A program made the position numbers and the translations under genes. This document shows, piece after piece, positions 52,001-60,135 of a stretch of 64,000 nucleotides of DNA. Within the stretch, counting starts at the first letter, position 1. The number at the start of each line of letters is the position of its first letter. The notes beneath the pieces were generated by a model. That model saw nothing but the letters and a program-made list of their open reading frames with translations, did no database searches and was not told the origin of the DNA. Source of the stretch: Spodoptera frugiperda (Eukaryota; Arthropoda; Insecta; Lepidoptera; Noctuidae); assembly GCF_023101765.2 (NCBI RefSeq), contig NC_064239.1, positions 4,278,001-4,342,000 of the forward strand. Direction: 5' to 3'.

Positions 52001-55000
52001 AATAATAAGTAGGTATATATGTATATTTAGACATAAAGATAGATTATGTTAGTTGTTGTTAGATTGACAAAAATACGTAAGTCCTTTATGTGATTCTGAG
52101 TTAAACATTTTAACAGAGTTCCAGTGGAAATACAGAATCTAAATGAATCAAAATTTAAACTATGTATTAAAAAACTTTATGTAGACAAGTATATGTTATG
52201 ATAAAATGTATGTTAAGATAAAAATGGTTGAAGGCAAGCTACCAAGCTGGTCCAGCTCTACAGGGTCATTACCCTTTTTTCATTAAAAACAATGAATTTC
52301 AATAGAGGACTGACTGACAGACAGACATTTTTAATATTATTAGATTTGATATGACCTTCTAAAGTGCCTTTCTAAAGAATTTTGACATTGACTTATGTAC
52401 ATAAATCAAAGTATGTACGTACCGCATTTAATATTGTTTATTCCCAAAATCCCAAATAATATAGTTAGTCTTAGTTCCTTAACTATTCCGTACATAATTT
52501 AGTTATATCAAAAATCCCATTGTAGCTGGAAGTGTCTGATAAATAATCAGACAACTGTTCGTAATCAACTGCATTACGGTAATACCCGATTGTCGTATAC
52601 GTGCATTGTGCGTCGTACATATATGTCCTATATTCTCATTCATACCATATATACTACTCCATTGAAAAACCCAATATCAACATGAGTCTTGGTAGATGGG
52701 TATTTTAGTATTTATCACAATTCCACAAACTAGGATAGCCTGTAATAAAGTATTTAGGAATAAATTAACGTTTTATCAATTGCCATGAAAGATGGTTTCT
52801 ACAAATATTGAGGTCAACTGTTTTATTGCGTGTCGTGCCGTTAATCAGTTCGCTTTGATGAATTATTCTATTGTTTAAAGTAGTTGGTAGGTACAATACT
52901 ACAGTTTATTGATTACTAACTTTTCCCCGCGACTCCGTCCGCCGTACCGTTACAACAGATAGACATTTTTTTCTAAATCACATTAACATTTCTAGTTTCA
53001 TTATATGTAGTGTAGGTATATAAGATAGTGTGTTTATGAATATTTAATCTTATTATAAAAACAAATTCCCAGTGTAGATTAAAATAGAATTTGCTTCCGT
53101 GTTGCTATTAATAAGCATAATTAGAACTATTTGTGTAACATGATATCACGCCTATTCTCAAAATAGGTAGTGGCAGAGAAGTATAGGTACTGCCTCAAGG
53201 TACGTTGTTTATGTATGTGATGGTGACTCTTATTTTGCCATAATTATGGTTCAAGCAGTCATTGTGCAATTGCATCTACTGAGATTTTTTTTTAAAAAGA
53301 AACTGACTCAGGTAGACTTGATTCAATGGTCTCATCTCATCACTAATCCAACTTATTTTAATGTTTTTTTTTTCAGTGCAAATCATCCTGTGAGCGGTCT
53401 GAGCTGTTCATTTGTCGAGGATTTACGTGGATATCGAGGGGGAAGGGCAAAGGTGGTGGGGAGAGAGGTCTATGCGATCTGCACAGTGAAGATCTCATTA
53501 CCACCGGCTCCTGGCTGCTGAGGCGAATTTCCACAGCTACTTATTACCGCAGAGTGGTCTGCTTAAACAGTATGTATAGCTTCTTGTTCTCCCAAGTTAT
53601 CAACTTGGGTTTAGTATATGTCTCCTTTGCTCATTCTATTTAACATACCTACCATACATAATTTACGTACCTTCTCATTCTATTTAACATACCTACCATA
53701 CATCATTTATGTACCTAGTCACATGCCCCCACCTATCAAGAGAAAAAATAGCATTATTATAAATCTTAAAAATCCGGCAACGCACTTGTGACTCATCTGG
53801 TGTTACACTGTTTCTGAGTGTGCATGGGCGGCGCTGAGCGCTGCTTACTATCAGGTGATTCGTCTGCTCATCGGCCCCAAGTGCAATAAAAAAGGGGATT
53901 TCTGATTTCATACTTAGATAAAATAATTCTATAAATTATCAATTTAGTTTATCCTGCCATTGCAAGTGGTGTCATTATTATAGTCAGTTCCTATTGATGA
54001 GGTAAGCCCTATTATTTTGTCACGTGTTCGATTCAATTTACTGTCTATAATCTTCCAATGATATTTATTACGGTTACATTTTCTGTAATAGGTATATTAT
54101 TTATTGTACATTTATTACATTAGGTACTGCCTCGTTGGTTAAGTGGTCGCAAGTGCGACTGCCGGCAAGGGGTCTCGGGTTCGATTCCTGGGTCGGCCAA
54201 AGTACTGTTTCTTCGGCTTTTCGATAATATCTCAGTAGTAGCACGGAGTCTGAGATTGTGCCCTATATATTATATTACATCAGGCTCACTCCTACTATAT
54301 AGGACTTATAACATAAATGGTGAAAAGTGGGTGTATATTGTACAGTAGAATTACGTGCCGTAATGCGCACCTCTGCCTACCCCTTCGGGGATAAAAAGGA
54401 CGTCACGTTACGTTTATTACATTAGCTACATGAAATAAGTAGCGTAAACACATAAGTAGTTATTTTATTCCTATAGTCTTATAACAATAACAATAATTTG
54501 TTCCAGTCTCCGTAGAATGCGAAAGTACGCACATGGTGGTGACATATCGGCCGCACGGGTTGTTTAGGGGACGGCTGTATGTCCCTGGGAGAGGGGAGAA
54601 GTGCAGCGCACGAGCTATAGGCCACACCGTGCGACTCAACCTACCCATGAAAGGAGACTGTGACGTCAACTTCGCTTACGGCATCTCAAACGGCCCTAAT
54701 GGAATCATTAACAGGTAATAGGGATGATGACTGGGTCAAAAATAAATTATTACAACTTTTCAATACAATAAAATATTCAAAAATAATCACACTCTCATTC
54801 ATAAATTTGATGAACTACTTAATTTTCGATATTTTCTAGCTAAATTTCTAGAAATAAGTCTGCTATTTGACATCAAAAACTTATGACGTCATAACAGAGT
54901 ATTTCATACAAAGTTCCTAGAAAATATCGTTTTTGACGTTTCGAAAAAAGTATTGAATTTGACTAGTAGGAAACATGCCTATTTAGATGATCAATGACAA

Positions 55001-58000
55001 AAGTAGATAATTTAATAGAAATGTAGATAGTTATTCCAGTAATTTCAAATTGCACAATGTTTTTGTGTTAAAATCCCTTATATGTAGAGATTAAGGAAAA
55101 TAAAAGCCCCCTTTACATGTTCTAAGAAAATGCTTATAAGACATGCATCTTCTATTTTCTAACACTTGCCGGAACGGAAGTTGAGTTATACTATATAGAA
55201 TACCACGAATATGAGTAAGCCTTATGGATATTCCTTTCCTTAAAACATTATTTATTTCATAACTTAGCTCTAATTTTATTGATGTAGTTTTTCCATGTAT
55301 CTATAATAAATTAAGTGTTTACTGAATGCAGGACGATGGCGTACGTGATCGTGATGATTCAGAACAACCCAATCATACAGACGGCGGGTGACCGCTGGGT
55401 GCGGGTGGGTTGCTCACCAGATTCGAGGAAAGTTAAGCAGGTTGGCACCACCGTCTCTGTTAGAGAACTCGGGTAAGATAATAATGATGTTTTTTTTAAC
55501 GTTGATAAGTCTGCGTTTGCCACCAACCCGCTTACTGCCAGGACGGCGAAGCGAAAATGTGGCCGAAGATGGAGCACACAGACTTAGAAAGTACCTATTT
55601 ACTCTGACCTTGAAAAGACCCGGGCTATATTTCTCAGGAAAAATAGTTTACACTTCTATCACATAGGTACATAGCATGTAATCGTCACGTCTGTCTCCCA
55701 TTTTGGTAGTAGACAGAGACAATACAACGCCTAATGACTTCTGGTATAACCTCCTATTTTTAACTCGTTATTTATCACTACTGCTATAAATCCTGAATCT
55801 TACAAAACTCACCGAGTTTGAGAATGTGTGACGAGCTTGTCTCGCGTGGAAAGTGTTGTATTTTTAAAAACGTTGTAAGATTTCTAATGTTTTCATAGAG
55901 GAACCTTACCATACCAAGACGGTGGCAAGTGGCCCATCTGATGGTAAATGGCTACAGTGGCCTATAAACGTTTGCAACTCTTGTGGCATTACATGCGCTT
56001 TGCCGGCCCATTAGAAACCTATTTACTTCCTTCTTTCATACTGTTTTAATGTGTCTCCTTTCGGTGGAATATGTCTTGGCAGTGGTTATAGGAGTCCGGT
56101 TGCGTCGACTGAGTCGGAGTCGCCAGCTCTCCAAACCCCGGCAGCAGCGAGCGCAGTATACGGCGGCAGCAGCACTCCGGTGTCGATGTACGTGGTGCGG
56201 GCGCTCGACGAGACCGGGGCTGGGGCAGTGTCCTTGGGAGAACCTCTAGAACTGCGGATCGAGACCACAGGTGAATTTCCGTGGCGATGATAACTTTGAT
56301 ATATGCCTCTTATACATTAGTAACACATAAGTTTTTTTTTATTGGATATAAACTAGTGCTTGACTACAATCCCACCTGATCCACCCTTCATCCATTCCAT
56401 TTAATACAATATTGTTGGGGTCTTTGGTTTAAATATGGAATGGATCCTTGTTGAAAAACTAATGTATTTGACACAATTATATTTTTTGGTTGTTTTGGTT
56501 TTTTATTTAACGTAAATTATGTATCTCAAGCCACGCACCCAGTAGACCAACAGCAACAAAAACTTAAACAAATAATGTTGGCACTATTATTTTAATCATC
56601 CGACGTTTGAATAAATTGATCGTTCTGTCATGCGCGAGGTAACACAAAAAGCCGGTAATTGTGTAATTTCATGTCTCATTATGTTGTTGTTTGAAGTGAC
56701 ACGCTTGATTGCAGACAATTTGGAAATCAAACCATATCATCTCGTGGCTTCTTCGAGACTTGGTGACAGTTCTGTACTGCTACTCGATAGCAGGGGCTGT
56801 CCTACTGGACAGGTGAGTGAGAACATTTCGAGTTGCTCTTCAATTTAGTTAATCTTTGTTGAAAGGAACCTGTAGCACCAGTATGTGTGCACTGGGCTGC
56901 AAGAGGAGTTTTTAGTCAATTCGAGTAGTAGTCCATTTATGAAAGCCCCTGTACGCCTTGCTATCAGCTTAATATAGAACGTTAATGATTCTAGTATTGG
57001 AACTTGAAACAGGATATTTACCATGTTTTTCTATTTCTAAGAGTTTCCGATATTTCGGCTCTGTTGCCGGCGCCATGATCACGGATGAACAGTTCATCCT
57101 CTTCAGAAAAACATGGTAGGTAAATATCCCTTTTTAAGTTCCAATTCTAGTGTTAGTGACCATGTCAGTTTAAAAACTTATAACGTTAATGATTACTTGG
57201 CAGTTATTTTAATTGTATCTTAAATGTGAAGGTGGACTTCCCTGCGTTCTCCCGGAGTTGGGTCGGCGATATACAGCGTCTGTCGGCGCGATTCAAAGCC
57301 TTCCGCTTCCCTACATCGCACATCGTAAGATTCGCCATTATGGTCCGATTCTGCGATCAGAAGTGTCCAGAGGTAATTATTGTATTTGTTGTTATTCTGT
57401 ATCTCAGTCAGTGCCGGCGTTAGGGGGGGGCGTGATGGGCCGATGGCCCAGGGCGACAAATTCTAGGGGGCGCCGATGCCGCCGCCGATGGGATCCGCAA
57501 AAAACTAACACTTGATATTGCTTCCCTCAAGTGGGCGCCACAATATTTTCGCCCAGGGTATCAGTGGCCCTTACGCCGGCACTGATCTCAGTTAATTTTC
57601 TTGCTCCCATTTTCATATAAAAATTTTTCTTCGTAACAGGTGAAATGCAATTCTGGCAGACGTAGCACTCGTCAGACTAACGACACATTATACCAGTGGG
57701 GTGACGACGGGGTACCTGCTGAAGTGCATCCTGAAGACGGGAAGGAAGGGGAGGCGGGCAAGGTGGGGGCGGCGGGTAGAGGAGCTGCGGGGCGCGTGGT
57801 GGCGCGGGGCGCGGCGGCGGGCTGCGCGCCCCCGGCCGGGGACTCGCTCGCCATGACGCTGGAGCTGCTCGTAGACTCCAAGGATATCCTGTCAGCCGAC
57901 ACGCTGGTGCGAGCTGACCATCGGGCCACACTGCGTGAGTATTTTTGCTACTTCATCATCGTATGGTCTAATTTTAACTTTATATACTTAACCAAGTTCA

Positions 58001-58635
58001 AAGATACATGTGGCATTCATAGCGAGTAAAGTCAGCCTGTCAGTCAACAAAGCCAGACCTAATCGATGTTGATTTGTTGACAGCGGAAGACGGCAGGCTG
58101 GTCGAGGACGGTGCAATGGTGTGCATCCACGAGTTACTGCTGGTGACGCTCGCGCTAGCCTGGCTCGCAGTGCAGATTGTACTTCTACTTGGCTGCTGTG
58201 TACTCGTCAAGAGGTGACTACACTAAACACACAACGCAATAAGCCTTTTTTGAGAGAGAAAATCCATCTAATGGCTCTTCCACGGGATTTTTATCGATGA
58301 CTATTTGACTGTAAACAACCACTTACTGTTTTGTTCTGATCGTCATCGGGTCACTAATTTACAGTGACTTACACCTTTCCTTACATTTCTTGATTCTAAT
58401 ATCTATCTACTCTGCTAATATTTGTTTATTGTGTTGTATCTGTGTTCATATTTTTTTTTGTATATGTAAGTTTCGCTTGATCATTTATTTTCTGTTATTT
58501 AGGTATCGCAATTTGGCCGAAATGAACATGCAGAAAGACTACCAGTCGTTCGATAACGTGGGCTTCGAGACTGGCTCCTCCACGAGACGCGTGCACTGGC
58601 CGGACCAGCATGTGGACATACTACACTCCACTTAG
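34040..58635 (+). CDS. PAN/apple plus ZP-domain transmembrane protein, 14 exons
   Basis: Apical extracellular-matrix protein of the NompA/trynity/nyobe/neyo type. Exons: 34040-34091 (signal peptide MKPYGVVIVLSSLIFF), 47050-47301, 48044-48197, 49575-49747, 51625-51719, 53377-53569, 54507-54714, 55332-55472, 56092-56270, 56715-56812, 57232-57372, 57640-57934, 58084-58213, 58503-58635; phases agree throughout, about 747 residues. Three cysteine-rich apple-like modules fill roughly 20-305. The ZP domain starts at SVECESTHMVV (about 308) and ends near residue 565 (LLLDSRGCPTG, LSARFKAFRFP, FCDQKCPEVKC). A furin-type site GRRSTR follows at 568-573, then a TM helix (about 677-701) and a short cytoplasmic tail. 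Exon 2 is uncertain: the copy listed lacks the original acceptor and would use CCAAAG at 47049; the duplicate is at 45193. Orthologue within the family not resolved. Confidence 0.92.
34187..34310 (-). mobile_element. 5'-truncated LINE 3' end, copy
   Basis: GGGAGTGTCAGACTCTTACTG..AAAACCACC, then an internally rearranged GGAGTAGGAACGGTCCTACTCC palindrome. Shortened copy of the 40440-40650 tail. Confidence 0.6.
34590..34870 (+). repeat. Dispersed repeat of about 280 bp
   Basis: CACCTGATCGTATCGGCG..CGGCCTTTTGGGGGTTAG..CTCACACAACGAAACACAA..TCGAGCCGGCCTATTCGTG. An inverted copy lies at 46505-46810. No complete ORF. Confidence 0.7.
34905..35125 (-). mobile_element. 5'-truncated LINE 3' end, copy
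   Basis: AGACAAGAAGGAATGTCAGA.. ..GGGCATCAGCCCTGCTTGG..TGTGGTGGTCTGGCTCTTTG; matches the minus strand of 40440-40640 closely. Confidence 0.7.
35457..35660 (-). CDS. Candidate small secreted peptide nested in ZP intron 1
   Basis: 67 codons. The ATG directly follows an acceptor (ATTGTTTCAG|ATG), suggesting an upstream 5' UTR exon. A strong hydrophobic N-terminus (FCLLLIAIIMGIY) predicts a signal peptide; the mature part of about 40 residues has two cysteines (KPKCPTRHKP..HVCLPESHF) and an acidic tail. The stop TAA overlaps an AATAAA poly(A) signal (35452-35457). No family recognised; two cysteines make it unlike the common multi-cysteine antimicrobial or inhibitor folds. Antisense to the ZP gene. 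The arrangement of acceptor, signal peptide and poly(A) signal argues for a real gene, but chance is not excluded. Confidence 0.45.
   Translation of the reverse strand: MIEPRFCLLLIAIIMGIYTTNTTALTEVKPKCPTRHKPVIIGEGRTHVCLPESHFTETFDDNFINGT
35820..36250 (+). repeat. SINE family 1, split by a MITE insertion
   Basis: SINE head and body (GGTTCGATTCCCGCACGG.. ..GCATGTGTATGAAA) are interrupted at about 35943 and resume at about 36188 (ATTGTATGTTTGTAAACGCA..TCCTAGTGTGGGGCAA). The inserted sequence is the MITE at 35944-36188. Confidence 0.8.
35944..36188 (+). mobile_element. MITE, family 2 copy 1
   Basis: Starts ATAGGGATGATGACTGGGTC and ends GACTAGTAGGAAACATGCCT. The ends are imperfect short inverted repeats (ATAGGsATG). 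Inserted in an AT dinucleotide of the SINE. The copy at 54717-54985 shares both ends but not the middle. Confidence 0.8.
36418..36590 (-). mobile_element. 5'-truncated LINE 3' end, copy
   Basis: CAATGACTTCTCTTGCCTTG..GGAGTGTCAGACTCTTACTG..CCGCTAGGTAGTCTGCAGCTC; same family as 40440-40650. Confidence 0.7.
36770..37035 (+). mobile_element. LINE-tail copies, two types adjoining
   Basis: 36770-36880 carries CGGTAACGCACCTGTAACTC..CCATGGGCGGCGCTGACC..ACCATCAGGTGACCCGTA, an RTE-like tail. 36885-37035 is a plus-oriented, diverged copy of the 40440-40650 tail (CTGCGGATTACCTAGCTGG..TCTGACACTCCCTCTCC) ending in an A-run. Confidence 0.6.
37412..37583. mobile_element. MITE with about 28-bp inverted ends
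   Basis: Left end TTCATATCTGACGGAACATG-CGTCGCG; right end is the inverse CGCGACG-CATGTTCCGTCAGATGTGAA. An inner pair, GTTCACACTCGAC and GTCGAGTGTGAAC, adds a second stem. Non-coding, single copy here. Confidence 0.75.
37795..38170. repeat. Dispersed repeat of unknown class
   Basis: Opens with CTAGCTTCCGCCCGCGACTC and closes with TACCAAGTTTCATCGAAATTG..AACATACAGACAGACAAAAA. The closing half recurs at 43310-43470. Widely distributed type in moth genomes; non-coding here. Confidence 0.55.
38383..39115 (+). mobile_element. GC-rich element with three 22-bp tandem units
   Basis: Starts with three perfect copies of GTCCGCAAGGCAGCTTGTGGCG (38383-38448), followed by about 660 bp much richer in GC than its surroundings, and ends at CATAATAATAATTATTATAATG. 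The tail ATTATTATAATGAAATGAAAT is duplicated just after (39120-39176). Probably a fragment of a non-LTR retrotransposon with a simple-repeat tail; no conserved RT motif seen, so class is uncertain. Confidence 0.5.
40085..40650 (+). mobile_element. Non-LTR retrotransposon 3' end (RT C-terminus plus 3' UTR)
   Basis: An open frame ending at 40283 reads EDTVELTVAVCPAWAEHR.. ..MVRNERHWDAVSSFCHG, the C-terminal region downstream of RT in R1-like LINEs (residual zinc-knuckle C and H). A GC-rich 3' UTR follows (ACCACAGATGGGGCCCAGTA..GGAGCTGCGGACTACCTAG..CTGACACTCCCTCTCGCC), ending in a run of A at 40650. The last ~210 bp is the parent sequence of the truncated copies listed across this window. Confidence 0.7.
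42098..42215. repeat. Cluster of CTAGTTT-type imperfect repeats
   Basis: CTAGTTTATCCTAG, CTAGTTTGTCCTAG, CCTAAACTGGTTTATC and the inverted GGACAAATTAGTTTAAACTAG lie within 118 bp. A small foldback or degenerate palindromic repeat; class unknown. Confidence 0.45.
42380..42600 (+). pseudogene. LINE reverse-transcriptase C-terminal relic
   Basis: Frame reads FRLSTQVLTG..ICHHCRGDLDSAQDMLEECP..ERRVLV, the C-x2-C zinc-knuckle region found after RT in LINE ORF2, here with the usual histidine replaced by methionine. No upstream RT domain; a dead fragment. Confidence 0.6.
42698..42875. repeat. Dispersed repeat shared with 17519-17695
   Basis: TGAGGAGTTCCCTTAACAAT..CTTCATCATCAGACCC..TGGCTCCATCATCAAATCC; same order of blocks as the other copy. 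Confidence 0.5.
43076..43233. mobile_element. MITE with TAAnGGCGCATCCACA ends
   Basis: Left end CTAATGGCGCATCCACACAT and the right end, the inverse of TAAAGGCGCATCCACAT. The interior is GC-rich with GCCGGC motifs. No coding. Confidence 0.7.
43880..44085 (+). pseudogene. CR1-type LINE ORF2 C-terminal fragment, frameshifted
   Basis: RERNSLPESVLPDGYKPG in one frame continues as VFKARLNRLLMGRYAPS in another, the familiar end of a CR1-like ORF2, followed by a 3' tail TCACTTACCATCAGGTGAGA. One frameshift within about 100 bp; inactive. Confidence 0.65.
44901..45387 (+). pseudogene. Truncated duplicate of ZP-gene exon 2 (PAN exon), copy a
   Basis: The intron end (from ACTTGGTATTTCCTGG) and the 5' part of the exon duplicate 46189-47211. 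Copy a keeps a canonical acceptor (TTATTCCTAG at 45192) in the right phase for exon 1, and 15 nt (RWSGVAP region) that copy b lacks in frame. Homology stops at GGCATACGGCA (45379), where unrelated sequence and a SINE tail (CATAATGTGCACCTCT..) begin. A GTGAAA at 45388 would be a phase-1 donor compatible with exon 3, so a shortened isoform is conceivable. Confidence 0.7.
46505..46810 (-). repeat. Dispersed repeat, inverse of 34590-34870
   Basis: AGCACGAATGGGCCGGCTCG..GCGTTGTGTTTCGTTGTGTG..AAATTCCTAAC..GCCATCAGGGTAATACG. Lies inside duplicate copy b of the PAN-exon block, so it inserted into or after that duplication. Confidence 0.7.
47715..47885 (-). repeat. tRNA-derived SINE, family 1
   Basis: CTAGGATTTTC..CTCCTGTGTCGTGGGTGCG..CACAAAGAGTTGTTCCGTG, inverted B box GGAAATCGAACCC. 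In the ZP-gene intron before exon 3. Confidence 0.8.
47899..48004. mobile_element. 106-bp MITE with 28-bp inverted ends
   Basis: CACTCAGAGTCATTTAATG..CTTACTTAA on the left is mirrored by TTAAGTAA..CATTAAATGACTCTGAGTG on the right. It ends 39 nt before ZP exon 3 (starts 48044), in the region where branch point and polypyrimidine tract are expected. Confidence 0.85.
48640..48702. mobile_element. Short MITE copy, TGATGTAACGAATA family
   Basis: Starts GGTGATGTGACGAATGTCAT and ends GCGAATATTCGTTACATCA; the ends are inverted copies. Longer relative at 49847-50255. Confidence 0.55.
48890..49470 (+). repeat. Three tandem diverged units of a LINE-tail repeat
   Basis: GCCGAGAGACGTCC/GACC..CTGCTGAACA..CCCCTTAGT..GCAGTGGCTCTCCGACACTC..TTATATTTAAGTACGCAGACG blocks repeat with about 180-bp spacing. 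A related fragment is at 44570-44650. Ends about 100 bp before ZP exon 4. Confidence 0.6.
49847..50255. mobile_element. MITE, TGATGTAACGAATA family
   Basis: GTGATGTAACGAATATCAT at the left and GCGAATATTCGTTACATCA at the right are inverted repeats. AT-rich interior without ORF. In the ZP-gene intron 4. Confidence 0.6.
51460..51600 (+). repeat. SINE family 2 fragment
   Basis: GGCTCACCCCATATTACACG..ATTACGTGCCATAATGTGCACCTCTGCC matches the body of 54120-54415. Ends just upstream of ZP exon 5 (51625). Confidence 0.65.
53760..53895 (+). repeat. LINE-tail repeat
   Basis: CCGGCAACGCACTTGTGACTC..GCATGGGCGGCGCTGAGCG..ACTATCAGGTGATTCGTCTG..CAATAAAAAAGGG; diverged copy of the type at 36770-36880. Confidence 0.6.
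54120..54415 (+). repeat. tRNA-derived SINE, family 2, near full length
   Basis: Head with A-box-like TGGTTAAGTGGTCGCAAGTG and B box GGTTCGATTCC, body TAGCACGGAGTCTGAGATTG..GCTCACTCCTACTATATAGG, and the end TCGGGGATAAAAAGGACGTC. It explains the fragments at 6935, 19735, 27105, 45410, 51460 and 59615. Confidence 0.8.
54717..54985 (+). mobile_element. MITE, family 2 copy 2, at a splice donor
   Basis: Begins ATAGGGATGATGACTGGGTC immediately after the GTA of the donor of ZP exon 7, and ends GACTAGTAGGAAACATGCCTAT. Shares about 55 bp at the left and 90 bp at the right with the copy at 35944-36188; the middle differs. Confidence 0.85.
55885..56040. repeat. LINE-tail repeat
   Basis: AAGTGGCCCATCTGATGGTAA..GGCCTATAAACG..GCCGGCCCATTAGAAACC; common interspersed type, upstream of ZP exon 9. 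Confidence 0.5.
56995..57182. repeat. Foldback repeat before ZP exon 11
   Basis: TTGGAACTTGAAACAGGATATTTACC and its inverse GGTAAATATCC..AAGTTCCAA bracket about 110 bp. The tail CTAGTGTTAGTG.CCATGTCAG also occurs near 17915-17950. Confidence 0.6.
57409..57584. mobile_element. hAT-type MITE, copy 2, with 8-bp target duplication
   Basis: 176 bp from CAGTGCCGGCGTTAGGGGGG to CCCTTACGCCGGCACTG, flanked by exact ATCTCAGT duplications (57401-57408 and 57585-57592). In the 267-bp intron between ZP exons 11 and 12, most of which it forms. Confidence 0.9.
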
Positions 58636-58780
58636 AAATACAACATCCTGTAGGATTGTGATTGTGACACTACGTACTTATAGCCCATACTTTCGTTCAT
58701 TGAAATGATTTTTTTTTTACTTATCACTGTTTAACCGATTGTAGGAAGGGTATTGTTTTTTTAATAATTGGTGCTATATG

Positions 58781-59097
58781 GTAAGCGTCCACAGGTCCGC
58801 ATCGTACGCATCGGACGGATCGCATCAAACGGATTGACTGCGTCCACTGTATCGGCAGCGTTCGGATTGCCGACGCGAGTATTAGCAATCGGATTGCCGA
58901 TGCCACTTTCACTAGGATTTTTTGCATTTGCATTCCGTATGACGTGATCGGCACGCATCGCATCTAGGCATTGCCGATGAGCGGTCCGTACGATGCGGAT
59001 CAGTGAACGCAGTTGTATGAGTTTCTATACAAGACAAACTAAAACCCGTTGCGTGCGATGCGTCCGATGCGTTAGATGCGGGCATGTGAACGCTTAC
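58781..59097 (-). mobile_element. MITE, family 1 copy B
   Basis: GTAAGCGTCCACAGGTCCGC.. ..GCGGGCATGTGAACGCTTAC; the reverse orientation of the copy at 9547-9850. It lies between the ZP stop (58635) and the first AATAAA (59131), so probably within the 3' UTR. Confidence 0.8.
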
Positions 59098-59130
59098 TTT
59101 TAATACGAATTTATAGTTGTATTTCCAAGA

Positions 59131-59136
59131 AATAAA
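59131..59136 (+). promoter_or_regulatory. Poly(A) signal of the ZP gene
   Basis: First AATAAA after the stop, about 496 nt downstream; a second is at 59406-59411. Confidence 0.5.
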
Positions 59137-59614
59137 CGATGTACTGTACTTATACAGGACATATCCTACTAGGTAGGTAGTTATATTCTACTTATGCTAG
59201 CCTAATCGGCTTTTAAAATTTTAAGGTTTTTTTTCCTATTTTGCCCAGTGCACTTCGTATCGCCTCTGTTGTGCCTGTGTGAAGTGTAGCGTTTGTATCA
59301 AACTACTTGTAGGTTTATGTGATCTTTTTAGTAAGGCAGTCTAGAATAGTAGTTAAGTATAAAAATTGCGATTCCAGTACTTACATATATGTATGGTAGA
59401 GTTCAAATAAAAGTGTGTGACGATATATCTTCATTGAGTGTGTAAATAGTTTAAGCTAACTGTCGTAAATAGCAAATATGTAATAGAATTGTAAAGGGAA
59501 TTGTAAATACCTACCTACATATATTATATTATTCTATATCTTGAAGTTGTTTTTTTTCTTTGAATCATTCAATTATATACTTTTTACTTCCATTGCCCAT
59601 TACGTATCTTCTAT

Positions 59615-59720
59615 TCACGAGGTCTCGGATTCGACTCCCGGATAGTGCAAAATTTCGGGCTTTTCAAAAATTCTCGTAGCAGCACAAAGTCTGCAACTGG
59701 ATTATGAAGTAAATAGGATC
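59615..59720 (+). repeat. SINE family 2 fragment
   Basis: Inexact B box GGATTCGACTCCCGG, then GCTTTTCAAAAATTCTCGTAG..CACAAAGTCTGCAACTGG; the left part of the family 2 SINE. Confidence 0.55.
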
Positions 59721-60092
59721 AACCCCCCAAGTGGGTAAAACTACCCACTTTCTACCAGTTATCGGACCCCACGTGGATCACACATTTGTTTTTATTATAT
59801 CATTGGCAGATCACTTTGTGAACAGGAAGTAAAATAATATAAAATATCTATCTTTCGCAACACTTTTATTTACAGGATAAAATATTTTTTACATTTTTTA
59901 TTGTCATTTGACGATTTATTCAATTCTTTATTTATTTATTATTCATTACATTCCAAAATCAAGAAACATAGCAAGTCAGTCGGGTGAACATCGTACATGG
60001 ATTTGGCATTTGGTAAAATATAAATTACAATTCGCACAAAGTGTGAAACTAAGTAGATAATCGGTAATTGGGTAAGCATATATTCGTATTTT

Positions 60093-60098
60093 TTTATT
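60093..60098 (-). promoter_or_regulatory. Poly(A) signal of the cuticle protein gene
   Basis: AATAAA on the minus strand, 38 nt past the stop codon at 60136. Confidence 0.55.
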
Positions 60099-60135
60099 CA
60101 GCTAGGTCGGTAGTATGGTTCGAAGTAGTAGTAGT

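Noticed and set aside
54120..54200. Possible tRNA gene
   Set aside because: Has Pol III A- and B-box-like sequence but is followed by the SINE body and recurs elsewhere; no complete acceptor stem.
57672..57931. Pro/Ala-rich frames antisense to ZP exon 12
   Set aside because: Shadow frames of a GC-rich exon; no splice context or domain.
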